Assembly (NCBI GenBank): GCA_002493085.1
Contig: DKXQ01000045.1
Coordinates: 1 to 21,572, forward strand
Length of the DNA: 21,572 bases
Direction of reading: 5' to 3'
From: Lachnoclostridium sp. UBA7122
GTDB taxonomy: Bacteria; Bacillota; Clostridia; Lachnospirales; Lachnospiraceae
Every line of letters starts with the position of its first letter. Position 1 is the stretch's first letter. A program made the translations under genes and the position numbers. Positions 1 to 6,466 of this stretch are shown here, in pieces. The notes beneath the pieces are model-generated. The model made no database searches and was not told the origin of the DNA. It saw nothing but the letters and a program-made list of their open reading frames with translations.

Positions 1-303
1 GTAATCGTTAAGTTGATGACATTGTCTGAAAACCTGATGGTGGGCGTTGTTTATATTAAAATTATTATGATTATATTTATGGCAGTGCCATTGGTATCCT
101 ATTTGCTGGCGGCAGACGGCCTGATTCCAGTGCTTTGTTATTTTGTGCCATCCAGTGCAGCCTTTGAAGGAATTATGAATCTGGCTAACAGTGATAAGCC
201 AATGATTTTAAAAGACATGCTTATTCTTATGGCACATTGTATTATTTGGTTCCTGCTTTATCTGTCAATCTCCAAATGGCAGAAATATCTAAAAAGAAAG
301 TAG
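1..303 (+). CDS. C-terminal end of a membrane protein, probably an ABC-2 type transporter permease (5' end outside the window)
   Basis: The reading frame is open from the first base of the window and stops at TAG 301-303, so this is the last 100 or so codons of a longer gene; internal TTG and ATG codons near the start should not be taken as its start. The visible protein has about three hydrophobic segments (from KIIMIIFMAVPLVSYLLAA through the LIPVLCYFVPSS stretch to a last helix ILMAHCIIWFLLYLS) and a basic tail (KWQKYLKRK). The layout, with a Pro-Ser turn after a penultimate helix and a short cytoplasmic Lys-rich end, resembles the C-terminus of ABC-2 type permeases such as those of lantibiotic or drug export systems. 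The family call is inferred from this layout alone, with no catalytic motif to confirm it. The gene converges on a minus-strand two-component block. Confidence 0.5.
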   Translation, partial: VIVKLMTLSENLMVGVVYIKIIMIIFMAVPLVSYLLAADGLIPVLCYFVPSSAAFEGIMNLANSDKPMILKDMLILMAHCIIWFLLYLSISKWQKYLKRK

Positions 304-373
304 TTATTATTATTCACGGTCAATTAAAATGGAAATGTGCATAACTGGTTAAAATTTAGTTTGGAATCCGCTT

Positions 374-401
374 AAAGCCCACACTTAAAAGAGTGGGCTT
401 T
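374..401. terminator. Hairpin between convergent genes, probable bidirectional terminator
   Basis: AAAGCCCAC at 374-382 pairs perfectly with GTGGGCTTT at 393-401 around a 10-nt loop. It lies between the + strand membrane gene ending at 303 and the minus-strand gene ending at 413. The only T-run is the three T within the stem, so termination strength is uncertain. Confidence 0.6.
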
Positions 402-412
402 ACGCTTACTCA

Positions 413-1189
413 TTATAAGTTTGTATTATAATCCCAAATACGATTCAACTCATTTCTTGCAGATGTTGAGATACCTAAACCAAGTTTGATATTGTTTAAA
501 CCACCTTTTGACTGTTGCAATAATCTTATATTCTCACTATTGACAGCAGACATAAATGCTTGATAAGCCTGCTCTTCAATCCCGCTTTTTCCTGTATTGT
601 CTGCGGAAAAGGATTTTGCTGTGCCAGCACTCTTAGAATGATATGTTATCTGTGGCTTAAAATCTTGCAGATTACTCCATATTTCTGTACTGGCTGCCAT
701 AAATTTACTATGCTTTTCATAGGCTTTGTCCAGCATTTCTAATTTTTTCTCTTTGGTTAATTTCTGTATACTTCCATCATCGGCAACATAATATTGCTGT
801 TCCCTGTCTGTATCAGTATATTTTTCCTCTATGCCATTCCGCATCCTTTTGTAAGCTGATACCATTTGATTAACATGATAGTCAAAGGTATTACTCTTTA
901 CCCCTTCTTCCTTTTCCGCTGATACTGCTCTTTCAAAATCACTCATAACACTGAAAGAACTGACAGAAGAAAGTTTGCCGGCAGCTTTATTCTGTCCTGC
1001 TCTGCTTAATGCAGATATCTTCTTTTCCAGAGCATTACGGCCAGCTTTTGAAATATCCACAGTATCATTCCCTGTAACTGTGGTATTGTCCTTATCTGCC
1101 TGTTTTATTTTTTGTTTGACCCTATCCATATCAACAACATATTTTTCGTATTGATGTGGCAGTTGTCTTTCTGTTATATTTATTGACAT
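413..1189 (-). CDS. Hypothetical cytoplasmic protein, second gene of a LytTR-controlled pair
   Basis: A 258-residue protein that I do not recognise. It starts at ATG 1189 behind a strong ribosome binding site (AAGGAGGATAAGAT directly upstream). It has no signal peptide or membrane segment and is rich in Lys, Ser, Asn and Gln. Likely helical stretches include residues about 30-80 (DKDNTTVTGNDTVDISKAGR and on) and 135-165 (KLTKEKKLEMLDKAYEKHSK). The C-terminal third carries small-residue runs (KGGLNNIKLGLGISTSARNE). It lies 103 bp downstream of the DUF6033-like gene on the same strand, separated by a strong hairpin. No separate promoter is obvious, so it is probably the distal gene of a two-gene unit controlled from the site at 2058-2087. 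It is well formed and ends at a probable terminator, so it is a real gene. Function unknown. Confidence 0.8.
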   Translation of the reverse strand: MSINITERQLPHQYEKYVVDMDRVKQKIKQADKDNTTVTGNDTVDISKAGRNALEKKISALSRAGQNKAAGKLSSVSSFSVMSDFERAVSAEKEEGVKSNTFDYHVNQMVSAYKRMRNGIEEKYTDTDREQQYYVADDGSIQKLTKEKKLEMLDKAYEKHSKFMAASTEIWSNLQDFKPQITYHSKSAGTAKSFSADNTGKSGIEEQAYQAFMSAVNSENIRLLQQSKGGLNNIKLGLGISTSARNELNRIWDYNTNL

Positions 1190-1233
1190 ATCTTATCCTC
1201 CTTAAAAATAACCTGCTTACCTTAAAATATACA

Positions 1234-1268
1234 TCTGCCTGCCATTACATATAGAGATGGCAGGCAGA
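1234..1268 (-). promoter_or_regulatory. Intercistronic 12-bp hairpin between the two hypothetical genes
   Basis: TCTGCCTGCCAT at 1234-1245 pairs perfectly with ATGGCAGGCAGA at 1257-1268 around an 11-nt loop. It lies in the 103-bp gap between the two minus-strand genes, about 45 bp upstream of the second start codon. In the direction of transcription it is followed by ATGTATATTTT rather than an immediate U-run. It may therefore be a partial terminator, an mRNA stabiliser or a processing site rather than a full stop. Confidence 0.6.
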
Positions 1269-1292
1269 GCTTTTCAACCAAGTGCCCCTATC

Positions 1293-1979
1293 CTAAATGT
1301 TCATATCAAACTTAGGATAATAAGCATCATCCAGTCTTTCATTCTGTATCAATACAGCATCCTCTGATACCATATCTTTTTCTCTGATTTCTTCAACGGT
1401 ATATGCCACGGAATCTTCCTTTGTTCTATCTAATCGCTCCTGTCGCTCCTCCTTTTTCTCCTTTAACTTTTTCTCTTTTTCTTCCTGCTCTCTTTTTTCC
1501 TTGATATGTTCGTCACGCTCCTCTTTCAATTCACGCCACCCCTTTGTATCAGACACCACAGTCGTTGAAGCCTGCATGACTATATTTCCTGTACTGTCAA
1601 TGTTCCAGCTTTCTGAGTAATTGGTCAGTCTTGCACCGATTGCCCTTGCATTTGCCTTTGCACTTTCGTATCCGCTCTTATAACTCTCCTTGTAGAAAGC
1701 AAGGTTTTCTTCCAGTTCTTTTGCCTTGTCAGCATTCTTTGCACACTCTTTTAAATATGCACCTGAAATTGCGACATTTCCATTCTTAACACAATCATAC
1801 TTCTTTGCAAGATAAGAATAATAATCTGACACATCGCTGCTTACTGCACTCTTTGCTTTTCCTGTCTGTGCAGGCGAAGTTTCCTTTGTTTCTGCCCGCT
1901 TTACCTCCTCATTTTTCTGTGAAACATAAGTGTTTTCATACGCATTATTGTAACCGTTTCCAATTCCTGTAATTGCCAT
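1293..1979 (-). CDS. DUF6033-like protein of unknown function, first gene of a LytTR-controlled pair
   Basis: A 228-residue protein starting MAITGIGNGYNNAYENTY, with the start at ATG 1979 behind AAAAGGAGGATTATT, an excellent ribosome binding site. From memory of the family, the N-terminus, the DYYSYLAKKYDC segment, the GNVAISGAYLKEC segment and the AKANARAIGARL segment match DUF6033, a Firmicutes family without known function. Residues about 145-190 are a highly charged Glu/Lys/Arg stretch (ELKEERDEHIKEKREQEEKE and on) expected to form a single helix or coiled coil. There is no signal peptide or membrane segment. The start lies 96 bp from the end of the histidine kinase gene. The intervening space contains a LytTR-type double site, so expression is probably switched on by the adjacent response regulator. 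The role is unknown, and secretion by a non-classical route cannot be excluded. Confidence 0.8.
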   Translation of the reverse strand: MAITGIGNGYNNAYENTYVSQKNEEVKRAETKETSPAQTGKAKSAVSSDVSDYYSYLAKKYDCVKNGNVAISGAYLKECAKNADKAKELEENLAFYKESYKSGYESAKANARAIGARLTNYSESWNIDSTGNIVMQASTTVVSDTKGWRELKEERDEHIKEKREQEEKEKKLKEKKEERQERLDRTKEDSVAYTVEEIREKDMVSEDAVLIQNERLDDAYYPKFDMNI

Positions 1980-2057
1980 AATAATCCTCCTTTTTTTAGT
2001 ACATTAACAGTTTCTACTTTACTTATCGTATTTTTTTATCCTGACGGTCATAGATAT

Positions 2058-2087
2058 GGCGTGAACTACGAAATTTAGGGAGTGAAA
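2058..2087 (-). promoter_or_regulatory. LytTR-type operator upstream of the DUF6033-like gene
   Basis: On the + strand the site reads GGCGTGAAC at 2058-2066 and GGAGTGAAA at 2079-2087, two 9-bp direct repeats with a 12-bp gap (21 bp, two helical turns). AgrA/LytTR-type regulators are known to bind such paired 9-bp repeats with 12-13 bp gaps. The 30 bp match the site at 4315-4344 at 24 positions by my alignment, including the AAATT and TACG parts of the spacer. The site overlaps the end of the kinase gene. A possible minus-strand -10 (TACGAT, 2030-2025) lies downstream without a recognisable -35, as expected for an activated promoter. Confidence 0.65.
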
Positions 2088-3508
2088 TACTTTTCATACA
2101 TCATAATGGTAAGATGAAACTTCTTTCTATCCCCCATATCGTGAATTGTTATGTCTATATCGCCCATATATTTTTTAGCACATCTTTGTATATTCTCCAT
2201 GCCCAGACCATGAAGTTTCCTGTCCTCTTTGCTACTGACTGGCAGCCCCGTTTCACTATCAAAGATAATTTCACTTAAAAAATCATTTTCCACTTCAATA
2301 AAAAACAAATTTCCTTTCATGTAAGAACGCAGACTGATACTTTTCTTTCCAGGAACCGTACTGCCTGCTTCAATTGCGTTTTCCAATGCATTATTCAGCA
2401 CAATCCCTATATCGTAAACGTCTATCTGCTGCTTACCAGGATAAAGAAAATCTGCTTCAAAAGATATATTTTTCTTTTCTGCTTCCTGCTTCTTTTGATG
2501 TATGATAACATCTGTAATCGGGTTTCCTGTCCTATATGCAAAGTCTAATCTGCTGGCTGTTATTTTCATTTTTTCAATATAATTGTCAAGTTCCTCCCTG
2601 TCCTTTCCAGAGGTTCTTCTGACAACTGCCGCTATGCTTTCTAAATGACCCCTCAAATCATGCCTGAACCCTCTCATATCGGCATATATATCTTGTATTT
2701 CTTCAATTTCCCGCTGCATCTGTATCATTTGATTTTCCAATATGGACCTCTTTCGTTCTTCTTCGCCTAACTGTATCAGCTTTTGAAAGAGTATGACAGA
2801 AGCTATATTAGTCCCCAACAGCAAAAGACAAATAAAAGGCACCCAAAACATAATTGCAGGCACTTTCTCAAACATAATGATTGTCATTCCATTTTCTACA
2901 ATAAAAACCAGAGTTTTGAGGGTGATAGAAATACATAAAGTTGCAACACCCGGAAGTATTAAAAAAGCATATTCATGTATCTGGAACTGATAATCTTTTC
3001 TGACAAATTTTCTGCTGATTATGGAAAAATACACGCTCAAAAATAAAGCATATAATAAAACAAGGACAAGTCCTCTAGTGATATCAAAAACACAACACCA
3101 GATTTCAACTTCTTTCATAGTAGTTATCTTCTTTAATAAAACTACTGAAAATTTACTGATAATCCAACCCTGGCCATAATTTATGACCACTATGATATAT
3201 TTGATTATCTCTTTTCCTGCAACAAAACTAACAGCCACAAATAACTGCTTCAGGAAATCTTTGTTATATAACAGCATTTGAAAAAGTAAAACAAATACTA
3301 TATCCGCAAGCACTCCTATAAGGTCATTAAAAGGATCAAGGCGGTCAATTCTATAAAATATCAAATTTTGGATAATGAAATACAGGCCCGTCCATGCAAG
3401 CAGGACAATCTTTTTCTGATACTTTTCCCTGAGAAATTTCTGCATATAGATACTGCCCGCGATACTGTTTACAAGGTATATAGAAACAGACAGCCCTGTT
3501 TCATACAT
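2075..3508 (-). CDS. AgrC-like sensor histidine kinase (GHKL ATPase, HPK10 type)
   Basis: A membrane sensor kinase of 477 residues. The N-terminal 245 residues hold about six hydrophobic segments, the layout of peptide-sensing AgrC/ComD kinases. A coiled linker (about 247-280) leads to the H-box GFRHDLRGHLESI, with the phosphorylated His at 283. The ATPase domain has the N-box NNALENAIEA (from about 372) and the G-box GLGMENI (about 434-440). I chose ATG 3508: GGAGGG lies 7 nt upstream, and the start overlaps the stop of the response regulator by 8 bp (ATGTATGA). A longer start at 3523 would put that Shine-Dalgarno sequence inside the coding region. Gene order and overlap make the regulator at 3501-4220 its partner. 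No AgrB/AgrD-like signal genes are in the window, so the ligand is unknown. The neighbouring + strand membrane gene may be a functional partner. Confidence 0.93.
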   Translation of the reverse strand: MYETGLSVSIYLVNSIAGSIYMQKFLREKYQKKIVLLAWTGLYFIIQNLIFYRIDRLDPFNDLIGVLADIVFVLLFQMLLYNKDFLKQLFVAVSFVAGKEIIKYIIVVINYGQGWIISKFSVVLLKKITTMKEVEIWCCVFDITRGLVLVLLYALFLSVYFSIISRKFVRKDYQFQIHEYAFLILPGVATLCISITLKTLVFIVENGMTIIMFEKVPAIMFWVPFICLLLLGTNIASVILFQKLIQLGEEERKRSILENQMIQMQREIEEIQDIYADMRGFRHDLRGHLESIAAVVRRTSGKDREELDNYIEKMKITASRLDFAYRTGNPITDVIIHQKKQEAEKKNISFEADFLYPGKQQIDVYDIGIVLNNALENAIEAGSTVPGKKSISLRSYMKGNLFFIEVENDFLSEIIFDSETGLPVSSKEDRKLHGLGMENIQRCAKKYMGDIDITIHDMGDRKKFHLTIMMYEKYFTP

Positions 3509-4220
3509 TAACAATCCCTCCATCCTTTGCGTATTTCATATACTGCCTGATAAAATCGTTATATTTCTTCTGTGCAAGTATCAGTTTATCTCCATTTGCA
3601 ACTTTAATTGTATCGGCATTATAGGAAACAATCTGCTCCATATTCACAAGATAGCACCTGTGGCAGCGGTAAAAACTGCTGCCTGTCATCTGCTCCCATT
3701 CGTCCATTTTTCCATAACTGTCCAGTATGCCCGCTCTTGTATGGATAATCACTTTTTTATTCGCACTCTCAATATAATAAATGTCTTTTATATAAACTTT
3801 CTGCTGTGTGCCGGAGTTTCTCACTAAAATATACCGTTTTGTCCGTTCCTCCGCTGCATACAGCTCGTTCAGCGCACGCCCAAAAACATTACGGAACTTT
3901 TCTTCATCAATGGGCTTTAACAGGTAATGGAATGCTGACACATCAAATGCCTGGTTCATATATTTTTCATAGCCTGTCACAAAGATAATAATGCTCTTTG
4001 TGTTTCCCTGTTCCTTCTGCCGGATATGATTTGCAACGTCCATTCCCGATATCTCCCTCATTGCCACATCGAGAAAAGAAATGTCAAAATTATTTTGTGC
4101 TTTCAGCATTTCTTCCCCTGTTGCAAAAGTCATAATTTCTGCGTCCTGTATCTGCTCTTTTACCAGTGAAACAATATGCCCCCTTGCCGCTTTATCATCA
4201 TCACAAACCGCTATTTTCAT
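3501..4220 (-). CDS. LytTR-family response regulator (AgrA-like)
   Basis: A 239-residue transcriptional regulator. The receiver domain (1-120) has the acidic pocket CDDD (residues 6-9), the phospho-acceptor Asp51 in FLDVAM, Thr82 in FVTGY and Lys102 in LLKPID, all expected for an active receiver. The LytTR DNA-binding domain (about 130-232) contains the typical YIESANKKVIIHT, FYRCHRCYLVN and YNDFIRQYMKY segments. It is co-transcribed with the kinase, whose start overlaps this stop. LytTR proteins bind paired 9-bp direct repeats, and two such sites occur nearby: one upstream of this gene (autoregulation) and one upstream of the DUF6033-like gene. The ribosome binding site is modest (GAAGGG, rather far from ATG 4220). 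Target assignment is inference; the family assignment is firm. Confidence 0.95.
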   Translation of the reverse strand: MKIAVCDDDKAARGHIVSLVKEQIQDAEIMTFATGEEMLKAQNNFDISFLDVAMREISGMDVANHIRQKEQGNTKSIIIFVTGYEKYMNQAFDVSAFHYLLKPIDEEKFRNVFGRALNELYAAEERTKRYILVRNSGTQQKVYIKDIYYIESANKKVIIHTRAGILDSYGKMDEWEQMTGSSFYRCHRCYLVNMEQIVSYNADTIKVANGDKLILAQKKYNDFIRQYMKYAKDGGIVNV

Positions 4221-4276
4221 AATTTTAACAATTTCCCTTCTCTTTTACAAAATATACAGGCAAAAGCCTTATCATT

Positions 4277-4344
4277 ATTATATCGGCTTTTTATTTTTAT
4301 TTATCGTTGGAATGGGTGTCAAATACGGAATTTCGGGTGTGAAA
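4277..4344 (-). promoter_or_regulatory. LytTR-type operator and promoter of the response regulator operon
   Basis: The operator occupies 4315-4344 and contains GGTGTCAAA (4315-4323) and GGTGTGAAA (4336-4344), two 9-bp direct repeats 21 bp apart, matching the site at 2058-2087 in 24 of 30 positions. Reading on the minus strand, a perfect TATAAT lies at 4282-4277. The hexamer expected 17 bp before it (GATAAA) is far from TTGACA, which fits an activator-dependent promoter. The TATAAT sits in the loop of a hairpin formed by AAAAGCC (4262-4268) and GGCTTTT (4285-4291). Confidence 0.6.
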
Positions 4345-4410
4345 TTTATTATTATTTAACTTTTTCATTCCAATGCTAAACCACCATTTGAAATATAAGG
4401 AAAAATTCAA

Positions 4411-4443
4411 ATCGCCGCATATGGCATAAACCATAGCGACGAT
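4411..4443 (-). terminator. Terminator downstream of the ybaK-like gene
   Basis: On the minus strand ATCG, GCG and the CCAT/ATGG inner part form an imperfect hairpin with a 6-nt loop, followed by TTTGAATTTTTCC. It lies just after the stop of the deacylase gene (4456) and separates this block from the LytTR regulator promoter. Confidence 0.6.
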
Positions 4444-4455
4444 CTTACATGTTTC

Positions 4456-4923
4456 TTAATACCCTTTGCAGACATCCACCCATTCCACATATCCTGAATA
4501 TTCCTCCAACTCCGGAATGGTAAGCTCTATCGCACTGTTGGAACTGCCGCAGGCAGGAAAAACTGTATCAAAGCGTTTTAATGATACATCCAAATATACC
4601 TTCACACCCTCATTTACCGCAAACGGGCAAACTCCACCCACCGCATGTCCCACCAATGTTTCCACCTCATCCATTGAAAGCATTTTTGCCTTTGTACCAA
4701 ATTTTGCCTTATATTTTGGATTGTCTATCTTCGCATCCCCAGCCGCCACAATCAGCACCGCCTCATTTTCCAGCATAAAAGAAAGTGTCTTTGCTATCCT
4801 CTGAGGCTCACAGTGTAATGCTTTGGCGGCAAGCTCCACTGTTGCACTGGATTCATCAAATTCCTGAATCCTTTCCTCCATGCCATATTCCCTGAAATAT
4901 GCCTTTACCTTTTCGATTGCCAT
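4456..4923 (-). CDS. YbaK/EbsC-family aminoacyl-tRNA deacylase
   Basis: A 155-residue single-domain protein. The family (YbaK, ProX, the editing domain of prolyl-tRNA synthetase) hydrolyses mischarged tRNAs such as Ala- or Cys-tRNA(Pro) in the cytosol. Visible family features are the conserved Lys in RIAKTLSF (Lys45, equivalent to the catalytic-site Lys), the VIVAAGDAKID-like segment (VLIVAAGDAKID), the glycine loop VGGVCPF (95-101) and a C-terminal GSS-N-AIEL stretch. Length is normal for the family. ATG 4923 follows AAAGGAGGAGAACA, a strong ribosome binding site. It starts 12 bp after the stop of the XRE-cupin regulator and is almost certainly translated from the same mRNA. Which mischarged tRNA it edits cannot be told from sequence alone. 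Confidence 0.9.
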   Translation of the reverse strand: MAIEKVKAYFREYGMEERIQEFDESSATVELAAKALHCEPQRIAKTLSFMLENEAVLIVAAGDAKIDNPKYKAKFGTKAKMLSMDEVETLVGHAVGGVCPFAVNEGVKVYLDVSLKRFDTVFPACGSSNSAIELTIPELEEYSGYVEWVDVCKGY

Positions 4924-4935
4924 TGTTCTCCTCCT

Positions 4936-5493
4936 TTAATTGTCTGGATAAAAAATTACGTTGTAAACAGTACACACTTCATCTAAAACATTATGATATG
5001 CATGCGGGACATCCGCCCCAAACCGTATGGACTGCCTTTTCTGCAAAAACACTTCCTTCCCGCCTATTACCATTTTCAAAGTCCCCTGCACCAGCAAAAT
5101 ATATTCCTCTGCTCCCACCACATGGGGAAGGGAATCATGCGTTACCCCTGCATCAAACTCAATATAAAATACTTCCAGATTCCTTGCCGGATCAAAAGGA
5201 AACAGCGGGTATGCCCTCATTCCCCCATCTTCCTCCGTAATCATTTCTTTTTCCGAAAGCCCGGCAACCGTATACTCCGTTTCCATCTGTCTGCAAAAAA
5301 AGGATAACGGTATCTTCAGCCCTGTTGAAATTTTCCACAGTACGTTAATGGTAGGCGAGGACTGCCCCCGCTCAATCTGCCCTAACATCGGCTTGCTTAC
5401 TCCCGTCAGCTCCGCAGCCTCATCCAGCGTAAGATGCCTTGTGTTACGGATTTCTTTCAGACGCTCTCCTATCTTTAATGAAATCTGTTCCAT
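4936..5493 (-). CDS. XRE-family regulator with C-terminal cupin domain
   Basis: A 185-residue transcription factor. An HTH_3 domain occupies residues about 7-62, with the recognition part TGVSKPMLGQIERGQSSPT. A cupin_2 domain covers about 108-182 (HDSLPHVVGAEEYILLVQGT, VPHAYHNV). Regulators of this layout sense small molecules through the cupin barrel and often control metabolism of amino acids, polyamines or sugars; the ligand here is unknown. AAAGGAGGCATC precedes ATG 5493. The gene has its own extended -10 promoter in the short gap after the DUF2000 gene and is followed 12 bp later by the ybaK-like deacylase, so the two form a unit that the regulator may control itself. Confidence 0.9.
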   Translation of the reverse strand: MEQISLKIGERLKEIRNTRHLTLDEAAELTGVSKPMLGQIERGQSSPTINVLWKISTGLKIPLSFFCRQMETEYTVAGLSEKEMITEEDGGMRAYPLFPFDPARNLEVFYIEFDAGVTHDSLPHVVGAEEYILLVQGTLKMVIGGKEVFLQKRQSIRFGADVPHAYHNVLDEVCTVYNVIFYPDN

Positions 5494-5528
5494 GATGCCT
5501 CCTTTGTCTGTTTTTACATATTTAATAT

Positions 5529-5537
5529 ATTATAACA
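5529..5537 (-). promoter_or_regulatory. Extended -10 promoter of the XRE-cupin / deacylase unit
   Basis: On the minus strand TGTTATAAT gives a perfect TATAAT with a TGN extension; the -35 region (TTTCCT at 17 bp) is weak, as is common with extended -10 boxes. It lies about 36 bp before the start codon at 5493, in the gap after DUF2000. Confidence 0.6.
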
Positions 5538-5564
5538 TACACACAGACGAAAGGAAAGAACTTT

Positions 5565-5987
5565 TTATCTCAACAATGCCATACTTCCGGTTAATTTATT
5601 GACCTTCTTTTTCGGCCCACAAATGGCAATCCCCAAATAATTCAGTTCTGTTTCTGATACATCTTTCATTTTTTTGATAAATTCATCATAGGTTTTGCAC
5701 CCCTGCGCCAAGTCCGAAAAGTCCACCACCGTCAAACCGGAAAATTCCGGTTCATACAACCTTTCACGGATCGTCTTGATGACCTCTCCGTTTCCCTTTA
5801 AGATTGGCACCGGAAAACTGGTAATCCCCAAATGTTTATTTCCTGTCCTGTCATATACATCCGCACCGGCAATCTCCGGCATCTGTTTCCCCATCGTGAT
5901 TCCCATAATCGCTGCTGTGTTTGCAATGATACCAAGTGGCAGGTTTTCGTCAATTACCATGACACATTTTTCATTCTGTAAATCCAT
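5565..5987 (-). CDS. DUF2000 family protein
   Basis: A 140-residue protein matching the DUF2000 pattern: an N-terminal CVMVIDENLPLGIIANTAAI strand-helix, GADVYDRTGNKHLGITSFPV, then IKTIRERLYE and a conserved end (LNYLGIAICGPKKKVNKLTG). The family is small and cytosolic, without a proven activity to my knowledge; its fold is thought to resemble peptidyl-tRNA hydrolase II-like proteins. It lies on the same strand as, and downstream of, the AraC-type gene and the EamA remnant, an association I recall from other Firmicutes. ATG 5987 is chosen because GGAGG lies 9 nt upstream. That Shine-Dalgarno sequence is part of a 9-bp hairpin, see the separate entry. Confidence 0.88.
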   Translation of the reverse strand: MDLQNEKCVMVIDENLPLGIIANTAAIMGITMGKQMPEIAGADVYDRTGNKHLGITSFPVPILKGNGEVIKTIRERLYEPEFSGLTVVDFSDLAQGCKTYDEFIKKMKDVSETELNYLGIAICGPKKKVNKLTGSMALLR

Positions 5988-5992
5988 TTCTC

Positions 5993-6018
5993 AAATCCTC
6001 CTGTTTTTTGGAGGATTT
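5993..6018 (-). promoter_or_regulatory. Hairpin covering the ribosome binding site of the DUF2000 gene
   Basis: On the minus strand AAATCCTCC (6018-6010) can pair with GGAGGATTT (6001-5993) around an 8-nt A-rich loop. The second arm contains the Shine-Dalgarno sequence of the gene starting at 5987. No U-run follows, so it is not a terminator. It may limit translation when the mRNA is free. A second GGAGGAG just upstream could be the remains of a duplicated site. Confidence 0.45.
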
Positions 6019-6052
6019 CTCCTCCTTTTGATAGCAACAGTAAAGATAGGCT

Positions 6053-6464
6053 TTAATATTCATCCAGCCCACGCCCCTTTCCATGATACTCAGAAATGGA
6101 AAGCCCTGCGGCTGCCAGAACCGCCAGCATATCCCCTATGGGGTCCAGCTCCAGCTCCCGGCCGTTAAAACTGATAAGGTAAATACCAGCCATCGCCACC
6201 ACAAAACCAATAAAGAAATTTATCCTCAGTTTCCCTTCCGGCTTCATTAACAGATGTGACAACACAGCTGTGAAAAGTGGTGCAACTGATATGATGACAC
6301 CCACATTAGAAGCCATTGTATAGGTGAGGCGGTATTCTCCAGCAGATAATACAGGCAAACCCCGCACAGCCCTGTCAGAACGAAAGTTATCTCCTGCCTG
6401 TGGCCCGCAGTTTTTAGCCGGTGCGGGCAGGCCAGAAACAATGCTGCCAAATGCCCGGCTATCC
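6053..6464 (-). pseudogene. Remnant of an EamA/DMT-family exporter gene
   Basis: The middle of an EamA (drug/metabolite transporter) protein can be read in two frames. The first part, IAGHLAALFLACPHRLKTAG to YYLLENTA, is followed about position 6328-6331 by a frame change to LTYTMASNVGVIISVAPLFT, NFFIGFVVAMAGIYLISFNG and DPIGDMLAVLAAAG. Restoring one C (GCC-CTC-ACC instead of GCCTCACC) would rejoin the frames, so a single-base deletion is likely. About 40 N-terminal residues are absent, since the similarity begins right after the stop of the AraC gene (6467). The whole second EamA domain is also missing: the frame ends after LSISEYHGKGRGLDEY. It is therefore an internal fragment, unable to make a transporter. 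It sits between araC-type and DUF2000 genes, where an intact exporter gene would be expected. Confidence 0.85.
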
Positions 6465-6466
6465 TC

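Noticed and set aside
560..742. Many other open frames of 60-150 codons antisense to the clear genes (for example 560-742, 4466-4804, 5695-6168, 8884-9306, 18837-19277)
   Set aside because: They lie opposite or inside well-supported genes, lack ribosome binding sites and have low-complexity or Cys/His/Pro-rich composition typical of shadow frames.
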